Below are positions 33,688 through 33,856 of a DNA stretch of 33,856 bases, piece after piece (the stretch's first letter is position 1; the number at the start of each line of letters is the position of its first letter). The notes under the pieces were generated by a model. It was given only the letters and a program-made list of their open reading frames with translations. It was not told where the DNA came from and did not search any database. Origin of the DNA: Gluconobacter sp. Gdi (lineage in GTDB: Bacteria; Pseudomonadota; Alphaproteobacteria; Acetobacterales; Acetobacteraceae); contig NZ_BLJQ01000017.1 in the NCBI RefSeq assembly GCF_014132155.1, forward strand, positions 1 to 33,856. The letters run 5' to 3'. A program made the translations under genes and the position numbers.

Positions 33688-33856
33688 TTCCGCATACAGA
33701 CGTGACGGTATGAGGACTTTGAATTTGAGACGACAAAGTAGGAAAACCGACGGCAGTCGCCTCAAGTGAGACATCGAAGTGGGGATGTTGGCTGCCCGAA
33801 AGCAGACGTTTTTAGGTGAACCGCGATAGACCGCATTTGGAACTTTGGTGGGGGGC

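Noticed and set aside
33688-33856. Coding frame at the right end of the window
   Set aside because: The only frames are short and antisense to tetR or featureless; no domain or ribosome site is visible in the last 170 bases.

Overview
The window looks like a piece of an acetic acid bacterium chromosome (Acetobacter or a close relative in Acetobacteraceae). The evidence is the combination of bacterial pyruvate decarboxylase, a membrane PQQ sugar/polyol dehydrogenase with an N-terminal membrane anchor, FMN-dependent lactate dehydrogenase with a lactate permease and an OprB-type porin, and an AIDA-repeat/Hint-domain surface protein. The genus is inference; no rRNA or tRNA gene is present to confirm it.

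Layout. 1-1854 (minus): N-terminal 618 codons of a repeat-rich surface protein, entering a Hint domain at the window edge. 2327-2984: decayed IS5-type transposase. 3207-8542: a TonB receptor and exported CocE-type hydrolase (minus) with a divergent LysR. 8767-11199: PQQ dehydrogenase. 11369-14043: pdc and a divergent LysR with a clear T-N11-A dyad between them. 14657-19252: lldD, OprB-type porin and lldP, a lactate-oxidation cluster. 19306-19400: a second, older scrap of the IS5-type transposase. 19404-21149: exported GH13 alpha-glucosidase. 21232-25861: two reductase/LysR divergent pairs separated by a small exported protein. 25888-27091: a dead IS3-family element with intact terminal repeats. 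27569-29330: an AT-rich two-gene island (see below). 29479-29645: a fragment resembling the C-terminal domain of a GH3 glucosidase, plus a terminator. 29718-33687: GST-VOC operon with divergent LysR, then an exported epoxide-hydrolase-like enzyme with a divergent TetR and a 22-bp palindromic operator.

How the genes work together. Lactate enters via porin and permease and is oxidised to pyruvate by LldD; Pdc converts pyruvate to acetaldehyde. The PQQ dehydrogenase feeds electrons from periplasmic sugar or polyol oxidation to ubiquinone. Most of the rest is a string of enzyme/regulator divergent pairs (six in the window), typical of accessory catabolic or detoxification modules.

Most interesting region. 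Between the dead IS3 element and the GH3-like fragment lies an AT-rich operon with its own good promoter. It encodes a 313-residue protein with a HEPN-type R-x4-H motif and a partner with a PD...ExT pattern resembling divergent PD-(D/E)XK nucleases. The partner is interrupted by one in-frame TAA. A 15-bp inverted repeat, whose inner part resembles a serine-resolvase crossover site, lies just upstream. This looks like a mobile, partly inactivated, HEPN plus nuclease defence-type module that I cannot match to a named system.
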